Source: Xylaria sp. FL1777 (lineage: Eukaryota; Ascomycota; Sordariomycetes; Xylariales; Xylariaceae). Taken from it: 64,000 nucleotides of DNA. Numbering within the stretch: the stretch's first letter is position 1; every line of letters starts with the position of its first letter. The notes under the pieces were generated by a model. That model was not told where the DNA came from. It made no database searches and saw nothing but the letters and a program-made list of their open reading frames with translations. Shown piece by piece: positions 23,701 to 36,158 of this stretch. Position numbers and translations under genes: made by a program. The DNA lies in assembly GCA_022578965.1 (NCBI GenBank), contig MU400540.1, positions 248,001 to 312,000 of the forward strand, read 5' to 3'.

Positions 23701-24543
23701 TCTTTCTTTTCTGTCAGTCTTACACATGCCTATTAACTCTTAATGATAACTCTTAATGACGGACTCACGTAATCTAGATAGACTATATTCTCTTCACTAC
23801 ACGCCCACTCGTGAAGAATCACACCCCCCCTACTACTATTAGCCTGCATGCGATTTCACACACCCACACATACGTAGTATGCACACACATTAACATCATT
23901 TCGCCCATCTTGATCCACACTTCCTTGATTTATGTGTATCACGATCGCTTTTCTGGGTAGTTTAGTCTCTACGAACTGACTTCCGACTTCCGCATTCGTC
24001 CAAGAGACGAACATCTTCGGTCATATTAGGCAGACACATCACCCACTTTTGTCCTTTACAAAGCAAATCCCATAGTTGTATCTCTGGCCCTGGATCCGGG
24101 TCCTGTGCTTGCTTGCTTCCTAGCTAGCTAGCTTTCTTGCATAAGGAACTAATACAGGTCCAAGCCGAAACGGTGAGGCAAGATGATGTAGGTACTATAC
24201 TGCAGCGAAGATGCATGTCTGGTATCTCCAGACACAGACATAACACGGAGAGCGCGTTGGTGGGAAAATGACCCTTTCCGTCCTTCTTTGTTTTTGTTGC
24301 CATCGTTCCCCGGAGAAAAAAAATAATAATTATCTGCACACCCTTTTTTTCCCACGCGCGATTGGTCCCTTGCCGAGAAAAGGACTTCGCAGTTTAGCTC
24401 AGCAGACGGCGCGGCCTAATCACATCTCCTCGCTTGCGGGTGTCTGACCACCCTATGTGCATGTTTTGGAAAAGCCCCCAACAACCCGCACACATGACGG
24501 AGAAGCCCACAATCGGAAGTTTTGTTTGGGGACGGGGAGCTGA

Positions 24544-24565
24544 TGCTGCTGCTGCTGCTGCTGCC
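24544..24565 (+). repeat. GCT trinucleotide microsatellite
   Basis: Six to seven uninterrupted TGC/GCT units lie in intergenic DNA. Confidence 0.8.
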
Positions 24566-24655
24566 AGTCATCATCCCGCGCATCCGAACCTATCGAGTAG
24601 GCTGAGAGAGACTAGTAGGCATTCGTGAGATTTTGGTGATCATCGATAACGAGAT

Positions 24656-24673
24656 ATGCATCGTACGATGCAT
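24656..24673. repeat. 18-bp perfect palindrome
   Basis: ATGCATCGTACGATGCAT is identical to its reverse complement. It lies in intergenic DNA with no adjacent gene. Confidence 0.85.
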
Positions 24674-25080
24674 GACAGAAATGCAATTTTCTTTGTCCAT
24701 TAGTGAGAATGCTATTCTCGTGCTGACGTTCCCAGTACCGTCATACCTACCACCTACCTACTAACACATACAAATCCATGCCACAAAGTGTCACCAAGCG
24801 GTTATGGACGCGGATTCGTGGAATGGGAGTGGGTGCTATAGGATCTACCTACTATGTGGCTTTCCAACAAATACCGAGTACCTATTGTATCGAGGTTTGA
24901 TTGTAGGGTAGCATATCCGAGCTCGGGGTTCCGAATAATACATGCAGGCTCCTTTGCTCTCTCCACTTCCCCGTCCCGACTCAGCTACCAAGGAAGCGAG
25001 TGGATGGGAATATCCAACCCGCTTCGACGAATGCACATGGACAGAGACGGAGCATGGAGGATACCGGGGGCCATCAGAAC

Positions 25081-25102
25081 TTTTTTTTTTTTTTTTTTTT
25101 TT
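25081..25102 (+). repeat. Homopolymer run of 22 T
   Basis: Uninterrupted T tract in the gene desert. It could be the poly(A) end of a minus-strand retroposed sequence, but no such sequence was recognised next to it. Confidence 0.75.
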
Positions 25103-28100
25103 CTCTTGGGAAAATCCCTGAAACAATCGGGGTATGGCACGGCGCGCTCTCCACCGTCGCGATGAGCGTCTCCAGCGTTCCTGAAACCACCGGACGCCGC
25201 ATTTCAGTTCGCATGCCAGATGCGAAGAAGTGTGATTCAAGCTGCTGCGCAGAGAGCAGAGGCAAACGTCTGTGTCCTGCATGCATGCATGAATTTCCAA
25301 GAGATTGAAATCGCCCTCCAGGGTTAAAAAGAAAAAAAAAACACAAAAAAAAACTTGGGGGAGGCAAATTTGCCCGCTTGTTCGTCCATGTCTCTTCCGA
25401 TCTCCCGGGAACTGCGGATATGCGGCAATATTATGGAGAGATGGCGTATTACGTTTGTTTTTGAGGTACGTGATCGCCGTCGTCGTCGTCTCTCGTAATC
25501 TCTTTCATCTCTCCCCAAACCTGGTTCGAGTCTCCGTAGCATGCGGGAGCCGCCGTGGGCTAACCTTACTTAACCTAACTTATCCTGACCTAACCTAACC
25601 TACGCTACCTTGCCCTGGCGACAGGCCTGTCCCTGTTCCCGTTGACGTCCGATCTACCTGGTATAGTACCTACTTACTGGGTATAATATAGGAGCGAGTA
25701 AATGCTCAGGTATGTTGATTTCTCATCGGACGCCGCGGCATCGTATGCCGAGCTTACATCATCTACACAACTAAGCTGCATTGCCTACTCCATGTACGCA
25801 GTCTGTTATGTATAGTAGTCTGCTATACAGTCTATACAGCCTATACAGTCTATACTTACATCTTCAGGGAAACACCCGGGTCTCGCGTGAGGCTCTAGAC
25901 TTCCAACCCTCCACTCATCCACCATCTTACTACACTGCACTATACCACGTACTGCGTATAGGTATACATATGCATGTGTAAGTATGACGACTCCAGTGGG
26001 CGTGACACCCCATGGTCACACCCGTAGCAAGGCTGCCGTACTCTCACCATTTGAATAAGCCATTACCCATTACCTGTGGTCTTAACCGGAGCAATTAATC
26101 TGTTCTAGAACCCAGACATCGTGAAGAAATCAAGCTGGTGTTGCGCCAAGTTGTGCTAGAAACATCTATAAACCCCAAACCCACCACACACAAGCTAAAA
26201 AAAGGGTTGTTTTCATTCATAACACATACTCGTAGGTGGTATACTGGGTACCATGACCATGACTCCAACTTCGTAGCTCGACTAGCCTTTCCCATGTCAT
26301 GTCAGTCCGTCAGTCAGTCCGTCTGTCAGTCAGCCCTTTGACCTCATGTTCTCCCCCATCTGCGCATAACGACGGTGTGAGGAGGGCCGAGGGCGTTCTC
26401 GACCACGCCAATCGACGACTCCCGATAATTTCTCGAGACCTCGAACGCACGGTGATTCGCAGTCGAATGTGCGCTCTCTCGGAACAGACTCCGATACGAA
26501 CTACGCAGGCGCACCTGTAACACGTCGGCGACTTGGCCCCCTCGAGAAACGAGCAAAAACATACGCAGTATATCGACACATTCTGTAATTGGCATCTCGA
26601 TGCGATGGGGCCTTGTTACCTACCAAAAACCTAACTTAAGCTTTTTTCTCTGTGTCCCTTGTAAAAGTTACCCCAAACCTATCTTGCATGACACATTTAA
26701 ATGTTACAAACACCGAAGGGGAACTAATTAGCAAACCCATCAATCGATCAATCGATCAATCAGGACCCCCAAGCGAATGAAACCTAAGTCTCAAAGCATA
26801 ACAACAACAGGTAAAGGAATGGGATAACAACCCCCCGAGCTGTCAATTTCGATATATCTTCCCTGTCCCTATAGTCATTATTCGGGATGGTTTAAGATTG
26901 ACCCAGCCTCCTCCTACTTCAACAAAGGAGGAGTCTAGTGTAGTCTAGATAGAAACGTCTCCAGGCCGGTTCCCTGTCAACTCGCATCGGCATACTGAAT
27001 TCTTCCGTTCGGTTCGGTTCTCTGCTCTTCCCATCAAACTCATTCACTCACTCACTAACTCAGTAACTCACTCACACACCCTCCACCCCCCTTCTCTCAC
27101 ACACTCTCTCTGTCTGTCTGCCTTTTCCGCCGTCACGCACACAACAGCATGATGCACGAACAACACGAGAGCACAAATGGATGCAACGACGCACCGCGAA
27201 GGGGGAAACGCAGCTGACGAACCTGCTTGCTGTTTGCGCAGGTGCGAAAAACCTGGTGTGATGTAATCAACTACCGACATATCACATATGCACGAGGAGT
27301 CTTCCTGTCTCCAACTCTCTCCCTCGACACCACCACCACTACCACCACCAGCACTACCCGAGCAGAAAAGTAAGTAGACGATACGCCAGTAGAGTAGTGT
27401 TGTGTTGTTTCGTGCTGTGTTTGTGTCCAGGGCTCTCAAACCCGGAAGCAGCCAGTCAAGTCGACAAGGCAGCCGGCTGTGACCTATCCAAGTATGTATC
27501 TACTTATCTATCTAGTATACATTCCGAACATAGACCGGACAATCAAACAGGCAGAGGAATACCTAGACAAAGTACGAAAGGCAGAGAAGTATATGCTTAG
27601 GACGCACGCACAGCCCATCAGAGACGGAGAAATATCGGAGCCTCGAGGCAGAAAACATCATTACCTAGCTATCCCCGAACTCACCCCAGACGCCAAAACC
27701 AGACGCCGCGCAGATTCTTGCCCTCAGCCACCCGTCACAGTCCGATCAACGGACGCACGGGTTTCAAGACCGCCTCGTTTCACCTTGTCGTCGGTCGGAG
27801 GGCTAATTAAGGTTAAAATTAAGGTTAGTTCAGTAAGATGAATGAATAAGTATAGTGAGTTCTCATGGTAACGCAAAAACAAACCAAGTGAATCAATCAA
27901 TGAATGAGTGAGTATCAATTCATCTACATAAGCAGCATAAAGCAAATGTAAAAAATGAAGGAAATATGTAGGGGAAAGCACCGTTAGAATGACACAAACT
28001 GCATACTCAGTACAATGCAATGTAATAATAATAATACATGGATAGTATAAATAAACCCTAACAATGAGTCGCTTGAAGAAAAAAATGACCAAAAAAATTT

Positions 28101-29184
28101 CTTCACTCTGCAGGCACCAACCATATGGCTCCCGTCCCGTCCAGTCCAGACAAAAAATTAGGATAGATAGATATAATCCAGGCCTATACTACCCACTACC
28201 TACCTATACAATACAATAGCAGTGTCTAGGTCCAGCCAGCCACAGCCTACCGCAGTGTAGGGGCCAGAACGAACCGAACCAAGCCTGCGTAACGGCGTTA
28301 TACCTACACCTACACCTACACCTACAATTATAGGGAGTGAGTGAGTGAGTGCATACATACAACAGCCTTCCCAATCCGCAACCACCCGACTGTGTATCTC
28401 AGAAATCTATTTCCAGCACCGGTTGAACCACTCCTCGAACCATAGGTAGGTAGGTAGGTAGGACGTTTAGGTAAACAGCTAATTATTCCAATTCATCTAT
28501 TCATTGCCTTTTTTTTTTCTCTCTCTCCACGATATCGTCAGTTTTATGGATATAAATAGAAAAAACAAATCTCGCCGGGGAAAACCGCCCGCTGGAGGTA
28601 TGTAGGTAGGTGTAGTATACATGTCTCCATGAAGAGACGCTCGCTCGCTCGCTCGCTCTGCCCGGGTAGATCCAAGTTGAACTCCCTAGACGAGAGAGAC
28701 GAGCGAGCGAGCGGCGCGGTACGAGAGGGCAAACAAACATGGCGCCATCTAACAAGCCAGGGCACCCTACGTACTCAAAACAAAGTAAGACACGGGTCTG
28801 CATGGTGCCGTGGTGTGAGCGGCTGTGGTGTGCGACGAGACCTTTTTGCCACAAGGCCAGTCCAGGTACCAGCCTGTTGTCGTCATAAGAACGAGTTTAT
28901 CGTATATACGTATCTTATACAGAGTGTTGTGTGTTTGTTCGACCATCTCTCACCCCTTGGAGCCGGCATCTCGTGTTCCCACGTAACCCGTCCCTCTCTT
29001 CAATCCCAAGTGTATACAGATAGATAAACAGAAAGATAGACAGATAGACAGGCAGGCAGGCAGGCAGACCGTCGGCAACCATCCGGATTGATCGTCTCGA
29101 GAATCGGTTTCTAATTTGAGGTCCCAATCGCCGTTCTGGACCGATGGATAGAGACCCAGGGATGAGTCGACTAAAACTGCCAAC

Positions 29185-32170
29185 TTACTTCGGATTGTAC
29201 TTCTCCTTCCAGATCCTATGTGAACGTGTCAAGTTAGCATCCAGAACTTCAAACACTAGTTGCTTGTCTAGCGCAGGGCCCATGTCTGCACATAGAGTAC
29301 TTTTCAGGGTGCTGCGGTTAGGCCAACGGTATTTCAGCTTGAGATATACTAGCTGTGTTGTTGTCGTAGAGGGCAGGAGAGTAGTAGAAGTCCCCAGTGT
29401 ACATGATAGTAATAGAGGAGTTGATGCGTTGTAGCTGGTGCACTGACACTAGCATTCAGAATCCGATGGGGCACCCGGATCAGGCGCAGCGAATGAGTGC
29501 AGAGAAAGTGCAGTTTTCGGTGTGAAATACGTCTTTGGTTGGCTTGACGAATCGACTAGGAATCCCTTGGGCCATTAAGATGGGACGCGCGAATGACGGA
29601 GTGCAGAGAAGGCAGGCCGCAGACATGCGACCCCGTGGAGACGGAAGACACTGAGTAGGCCAAAAACCACTGGGCATTGACTCGATGGGGCCGAATGGAA
29701 ACCGTTTAGCCGATTGATTGGTCAATTGGCAGAAAAAACGTACACCCAGAAACGGAGAGTACAAAGGAACAAAGAAGTAGGGCGAGTAGTGTTGGCGCCC
29801 GACAGCCTATCAGCAATAGTACGTGCGAGTCATTCGAAACTGAGGCTTGTTGTAACCTGCAGCTGCGCCTGTAATGCATGGGGTAGATCGCATGTGCATG
29901 AGAGCCACGCTGAGAAGCGAACTCGACAACAAAGCCTACGAATGAAGACGGATCGATGTAGTGGACGAAAGCGCGGGAAGGGGGGCATGTAACAGGTGAA
30001 AAATGCCAAAACTAAAGTGCTTGCTTGCTTACCAGGTATTTCCCAGTGTCTTGCTACCGTTCTTCTCAGCCAGCCGGTAGTACTGCGCTGCTTGGAACTA
30101 TGGGAATGGTAAACATCGAGTTAGCCCGTGTAACACTGTTGTCGACTCTTCCCAACAACTGATGGCGAAAGGGTCTGGGGGCGGCAGAGCGATGAAGAGG
30201 TTGGTGGCGTGGTTTCCGATTTGCCGGACCAACAGGGAGTGAACTCAGTAAGGGCAGTTTAAGTTGATGCCCAACAGGTGCGGAGATCCCGGCTTCAACA
30301 GCTTGGCTTCAACAGCTTAGCTTCAAGCTGGTGAGTTCCCAAGGCGGAGTGCCAGAACCCCCCAAGCCAGCGAATGTCCGAGCAAGCCGATAAGCTACAA
30401 CGGTCAATCATCTGAGGCTTCTCAACACGGGTGACTCGTCGTGTTTTGGCGTTGCTGAAGTCTGGCCAGCCAGGGGCATCCGTCTAGGTATTGGCAATAT
30501 CTGATGTGTGTGATATGACCATGAAACTGTCTTTGTGCCTGATCAACGTACCTTGTCCTTCTTACATCCGAAGCCCTCGAGATAACACCATGCAGCCTCG
30601 TTCATGGCGTCTATACCGGATATTAGCCTACCGAGTTCGCTGACCCCCTCCATGAGTTTGTGACTCAGAAATTGCTGGCACGATGGAAGCACTTGACGGA
30701 GTGGGTAACGAACTCACCAGTATCTCCAAGATTCGCTGCCGTCTCGTAATACTACCCAACACTCAGCGTTAGTCGTCGTAGAAGTAATAGACCCTGTGCC
30801 TTGGTCGCCGTTGGGAGACGAATAGAGTTACAGGTACAAGATAGTTCGAAGAACATCCAACTCTGCCTCTTGATCCATTCATGACCTTCCTATGTCCCCT
30901 GTGGCGTGGTCTCTGGAGCATACTAGTCCTAAAGATGCCGTAATACCCTCCGAGAATGAAGGCAAGCGAGACAACTTACCTGCTTGGCGGCGACTGGATC
31001 CTTCGCAATGCCCCAGCCATGGCGGAAGCAGTTGGCGAGCTCGAAGATGGCGAGAACCAGTTCACCCTTTGCTGCACCCCCTTTCTTGAGACCTGCCTTC
31101 AGGGCCATGGTTTCCACGGTTGCGGCGTTTGATGCTGCGGCGGAAAGATAGGTGATGGCGCGCTCGAGATCGGGCTCGCAACCCCAGCCGTGTCTGTACA
31201 AGTTCCAGCGTTAGCTTGCAAGATGTTCCTTGCCGCTCTCTTCCGCAAGCAGTCTGAATCTATCTCTCCCCTTCTGGAATTCCGTAGCCTTAAGTGATCT
31301 CGACTCTTTCTAGCCTCAGACGATGCAGGTGAAGGTATCGCCCCCTTGATGTGTGTATATACGAAGACCGCCAGGTACTAACCTCAGCGCAAGTCCATAC
31401 AGAACCTGACTTAGCGGGTTGTTGGCGCCATACGGATCGGCGAGGCGCCCAAACAGCTCCGTCGACCTCTCGAGATCCCCCTCCTCGTGCAGCCGTATGG
31501 CCTCCTGGATATCCTGATCAATCTCCTTGGACGAGACGACGCCGCCGGACCTGGGCGACGACGCGACCGTACGGCTGCTCCCGCCGTCCAGGCCGGCGAG
31601 GTTCGCAGAGGACGCCGACGGCGACGCGCTCGCGCTCGCGCTTACGCTCTGCGATCTGCTCCGCTGGCGCTCCTCGTTGGTGCTTGCGAGGATGGTGGCG
31701 CGCTTCTCCCACTGCTGCTCCTTCTGCTCCTTCTGCTCGGCAGTGGTCGCGCCGTCCGGGGCGCCAGTGACGTTGATCTGAGGCAGGTCCTGGGGCACGT
31801 ACTCGGACGTCTTGGGCGCGTGGCGGGCTAGGCCTAGACGCTGCGACAGACGGCGGTGTTCCTTTTTGGAGGCCGAGCTGCTGTCGCCATCGCTGTCGCC
31901 CGAGGTGACGGACAGGAGGCTGTTACCCCGCGATCGCGGGCGGAAGACATCGAGGCTGCGGCGCGCCTTGGACGGTGTCGATCTCGGCCCGTGCGCGCTT
32001 AGATAGCGGTCGGTCGCGGGGTATGTGGGCGGGTAGATGATCTCGTGTGTGTTTGTGTCGGAGCGGATGAAGGTGAACTCGGGTCCTGCGAGTTTGTTCA
32101 GTGTCTCGGAGTAGCCTGCATCGCCCTCGCCGAGCCGATCTTTCTTCTTGATCAAGTCGCGAAGCCCCAT
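29185..32170 (-). CDS. Sel1-repeat protein, Nif1-like mitotic regulator
   Basis: Fungal Nif1-type proteins carry Sel1 (TPR-like) repeats; S. pombe Nif1 inhibits the Nim1 kinase at mitotic entry. Six exons join in frame to 396 residues: 32170-31383, 31193-30980, 30751-30718, 30610-30552, 30097-30033, 29215-29185. The start MGLRDLIKKKDRL is the usual family start. Residues 75-215 are Ser/Ala-rich and disordered. Sel1 units follow: YGANNPLSQVLYGLALRHGW, a unit ending CFRHGWGIAKDP, EAAWCYLEGFGCKKDK and AAQYYRLAEKNGSKTLG. The protein ends WIWKEKYNPK. The last intron is 817 bp (29216-30032), with GTAAGC, a GCTAAC branch and TAG. A (TA)13 run lies 21 bp upstream of the ATG. Function is inferred by family resemblance. 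Confidence 0.82.
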
Positions 32171-32190
32171 GATTTCGTCTTATGCCGGGT

Positions 32191-32222
<32 letters not shown>

Positions 32223-33387
32223 GGTAGCTCGAAACAGGCTACTGGAACAACGGGATGTGGGTGCGCACTCTCGCCCGCGGTATTCTTGGAGACGATGATC
32301 GACGCCAAAGCAAAGGGGGAGAGTGAGTGTAGTGTGTATTCATCCAAAGAACTCAATATGTATATAAAGTATAGGTAGTTATCGTGTTGTCAAGATTCAG
32401 CTTTGTGCGCGTCTGCGTCGTCTGGTAATACTGTATAAGTACGCGCTTCCCATCCGAATCAAATACAGCCAGTCCGTTAGTTAGCTAGTCAGTCAGTCAA
32501 TGTAATGTGTAATGTGCATTTGATATGATGAGAGCAGGACCAGTGGCCATCTTGGCTCGTTATGCGCCGGTCTGTCTGGGCCTGGTGGATAGTAGGAATC
32601 CATCGGGGGTGGCTCAGCGCGTGTGAAAACGATCGCTTCCGGGCATTTGGTGGTGTAAGTCGGCCCTTTGTTCGAGAACTTGGAGGGCGCCTTTCAATAC
32701 TGCGACGTCTCTCTAGCAGGGAATCGCGCATTCTAGCACCCACGTGCGCAGGTAGTTCGAGGCTGAGTCCACTGGACGTACAGCTTGTCTAGAGACCTGA
32801 GCTGCCCCCAAACGTTGCTGTGAAAACATACCTACGGTAGCACCTGGGCAAGCTCGCGTTGTTATAGGGTAAACTTGTCCGCACGTAGCACTGGAGAACA
32901 GCACTAGGTAACTATATCCTATATACTGCGTACCTATGCCTCACTGCAGTAGGTCACATGTCACCATCCCACCATCTTGTCACTTAGAAAACAAAAAAAA
33001 AAGAAAAAAAGCTAGGAATATTGACTCTATTACTATATTGGCCTCAAGCCATGTAAACATCAGGCCATATTTCTTCTTTCTTTCATTTCTCATAAGCTTT
33101 CTGTCTAGTTTCGTCGAGGGTACACTCTTAAGCGACCCTGGTCTCAGTCGAGTTTGGGTATCACAACTGTACAAGGAAATAATCGCGTCCGACGCCAGCC
33201 ATTCGCCATTAATCTACCTAGGTACCCTCGCAGCAAAAGGTAACCGCGAGACAGCTTTGGTTTTTCACAAGGACGTGATAGCCAAGGACGGAAACATGCC
33301 AATGGTGCGGGAAATGTCCAGTGCTTCTGGTCGACCAGGCGGTCGGCCAGATAAATATACCTACGGGGTTAGTAGTAGCTGCAGGCG
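32171..33387. other. Intergenic region with (TA)13
   Basis: 1.2 kb between two minus-strand genes: the promoter of the Sel1 gene and the 3' region of the CCCH gene. No gene was seen. It contains a TACCTAGGTACC motif near 33216. Confidence 0.5.
32191..32216. repeat. (AT)13 microsatellite in the Sel1 gene leader
   Basis: Thirteen AT units lie immediately upstream (21 bp) of the Sel1-gene ATG on the minus strand, so probably within its 5' UTR. Confidence 0.85.
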
Positions 33388-34998
33388 TCATGTGAAACCG
33401 ATGAAGTCTTTCTGTTCTGCAAAGCTCAAGTCATCGTCGTTATGACCGATGAACTCTTCGGCCTCATCCGAGTCCACGTCGTCACTGTCCACCACATCCT
33501 CGTCTTCACTAGACAAGTCGTCCATCTCTTCCGAGGACGCCCTTTTGTTTGCTTTGCGGAGAATACTTGCCCTTTCAATATGAGGCCGTTTACAGCCCTT
33601 AAGTTTACAGACACCGTTGTTGCTGAAGTCGGGACATTCGAACACGTGACGTGCCGGGCACTGAGAGCCCTTCTCGCAATACCCGTAGATGCCAAACGTT
33701 CGGCATACGGGGTCGGTCGGAGAATGCTCCGCATGAACGTACGAACACGAAGGATTGTTGCATTTTCCGTTGGCGTAATGCATGCAAAGCGGTGTCCTCT
33801 CCTCCGTAATGTCATGTGATAAGTCGCAGTTATCGCCCTTGGGACATTCACTCTTCAAGAGCCAGGTTTTGCAAATCGCAGTCTTGGAGATATCGTGGAT
33901 ATATCGACAGGTAGGGCCTTTCGGACAGGTGCCTAGGGTTAGATGTTAGTGCGTTGCCAAGGGGGCTTACCACACCGCCTCCTGTTGAATAGGGAGTGAG
34001 GCAGGCGCTTCTTTTAGTTGAAGGAAGACGATACCAGTCCATGAGAAGGCCTTGCATCTCTCGTTGACCTTCTTGATGCGGCCGGCGCGCCTAGGACTTT
34101 GTTAGAGTGTATGTTAATTACGCCGGTCAGAACATACCTCTGAGCTTGTACTACTCCGTGTCTTATGAGATTGCCATTCTTAGTGCGGTGGAATTTGACA
34201 CCAAATAACACGGCCACTCGCGGAGTGGCTGTGGGTGGGTTTAGGTCATCTAAAGAGCAATTGTATTTTAGTCATGATACAATTGGAGGCGCTTGTACAA
34301 CGCACCAGGAGCTTTAACCAGTTTGCTTCCTTGCTGAGTGACATGAAACCGGACGCCCTCAACTTCGACTTCGTATCGAGAAACTGATTTAGATGAACTA
34401 GAAGACGCAGCCATAGTGTCTCCACCAGCTTGTTGTATATTCCTGAAGAGTATTTCTTTTTCACGACGATCTTTAGTAAGTTGCTTCTGCTTAAGCGTTT
34501 GCTCGATCGCTTGTGTCCGTTGTTGGGTTTCTCGCTCGTATACATCACGATTAATTAACTGGAGATGGCGATCGGTCTTGGTCACCCACGAGGGTGTCAT
34601 AGGGTCCGGAGAGTAGTTTTCCTGATTGGAAGGGCTAGATTGAACTCTTCCATTCAGAACCAGAGTCCTATTACGGTAAGAGGGTGTAAATCTAGCTCGC
34701 CCGCCGCGGTAAGTTTGTTGGGGGTACGGTGCTGATCGGTGATACGACCCTCTACCGCCAGTAGAGTGATCCGGCCCTAAAGTTTGGAAGGTTAGGTGAG
34801 CGTTCAACGAAGTAGCATCGGTTTGAGGTAACTATACCGTAGGTTGCGCCATTATGATGAGCCTCCTTGTGACGATTGATGCGATCTATGAATAGTGAGC
34901 GATATTGATCGGAGATCTGTGGCCAAGGGTAAGTTGTGCAACACACTAGCTAGCTTGCTGATTCTGTCTCGAAGCTCTTGATCTTCTGCTGTAGACAT
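33388..34998 (-). CDS. CCCH zinc-finger protein, ZC3H3/Red5-like
   Basis: Homologs are human ZC3H3 (poly(A) mRNA adenylation and export) and fission yeast Red5 (nuclear RNA elimination); a nuclear RNA role is inferred. Six exons encode 427 residues: 34998-34947, 34885-34838, 34776-34306, 34249-34138, 34090-34035, 33932-33388. Introns are 47-102 bp. The first join restores KLANRINRHKEAHHN. Five tandem CCCH fingers occupy about residues 240-355: CKAFSWTGTCPKGPTCRYIH, CKTWLLKSECPKGDNCDLSH, CMHYANGKCNNPSCSYVH, CRTFGIYGYCEKGSQCPARH and CPDFSNNGVCKLKGCKRPH. The spacing (C-x7/8-C-x4/5-C-x3-H) is intact in all. The C-terminus is strongly acidic (SSEDEDVVDSDDVDSDEAEE). Donor choice at 34305 (GTGCGT) avoids an immediate stop and gives KAPDDLNPP. 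Confidence 0.87.
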
Positions 34999-36158
34999 GA
35001 TGACAATGATAGGCGATAGCTGAATAGTAACGTTATCCAAGTCAGAACTTGCGCGAATCTTGACAATACTTGGGTGGCAAAGTTGAAGCTGCTCTCGTCG
35101 GGAGTTGGGGTGTAGGTGCTTTTATATGGATGTGGGAAGGTGGAAGGGGACCTAGTAATGCAAATGCTTGAAGTACATTTGCTGCTATTCTCGGGTAATT
35201 ACTCAAAGGACCGGAACAGGATGGAGGAACAAGACAGACAGTATATGCTTGTGCAAGATGGCCGAGGGGAGAGGGAGTCGGAAAGCGGGCAGATGTAATT
35301 CACCGTTGACAAAGAGCAAAGAGTCAAGGAGAGGATGGCGAAAAGTGTGGTCTTGTCACACAAGATCAACGGCTTCTGTTTCTCCTGGTCCAGCAGTAAA
35401 CACCGTTTCTTTTTTTTTTCCCTCTTTCCTATGCAATACGACTGCGACTGCGACTATGTCGTCACTCGGCCATGCAGCTGCAGAGATGCTGTCGGAAAAT
35501 GGATTCTGGTAGGAGCTGAACTACGAAAGACAAAGCACTTGGAGTGGCGACTATCTCTTCATGAAGGACCTCAATACTGGCTCGCTAATGGTGGTTGTGA
35601 TCTGGTTGTGTGCTAGACGACGGATGGACGAGATGTTGAATTGATTGATGGAAGGGTTTCATATCAATCAGGTCATGCGATGATTGAATATGTGATGTGA
35701 TGTGATGCGCCGCGAGCTAGCCTTTGCCACCCAGCCAGTCAAATAACCTATGTGGACCAGGGATTCCCCACATAAACCTTAGCTCTGAGAGACTGCACTG
35801 TCGCTGGAGCACGTGACCGCCTCCCCTGGCTGACTAAGTAAGTGCAGAGGGCTGCAAAGGGCTGCAAACGGATGACAAGGGCAGCTGGCAAGGCTAGATA
35901 GGTACAGTTGCAGGGAGGTGCCACAGCACGTCTGTAAGCATCCTTACATAACATTAAGTTACATCATAAGGCTTCCTTTCACAATCGACTCAAATGCGAA
36001 TCTTCTTCCTACTTGGCGATAGACCTAACCATACATCATAGAACATATTAAACCTACTCGATATCGACTGTTCGGACACGCCAGCAAGACACCACGTGCT
36101 TGCTCCTTTTCGACATCACCACTTCCCACTACCTGCCGACAGGTAGCCGCCCATTACG
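34999..36158. promoter_or_regulatory. Divergent promoter region
   Basis: 1.16 kb between the CCCH gene (minus) and the TFIIF-beta gene (plus). It has a T tract near 35410 and several short direct repeats (GTGATGTGATG near 35690; GGGCTGCAAA near 35850). No ORF is supported. Confidence 0.5.

Larger units (their letters stand above)
20748..29184. other. 8.4-kb gene-poor region between convergent genes
   Basis: No convincing protein gene was seen on either strand. Visible landmarks are C/T-rich promoter-like blocks (22220-22770 and 27050-27120 on the plus strand), a GCT microsatellite (24544), an 18-bp palindrome (24656), a 22-base T run (25081), GTAGGTAGG repeats (28443) and an AGGC tandem run (29048). 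Short ORFs are mostly low complexity. Long 3' UTRs or non-coding transcripts are possible. Confidence 0.5.

Noticed and set aside
25524..25545. GGTTCGAGTCTCC, a tRNA B-box-like string
   Set aside because: No A box or cloverleaf can be drawn upstream at the right distance.
31351..31831. Overlapping plus-strand frames with Arg-rich translation
   Set aside because: Antisense shadows of the GC-rich, Ser/Ala-rich first exon of the Sel1 gene.
34917..34946. Short intron ending at CACAG in the CCCH gene
   Set aside because: About 30 bp, too short; the acceptor at 34886 gives a 61-bp intron and a better protein.
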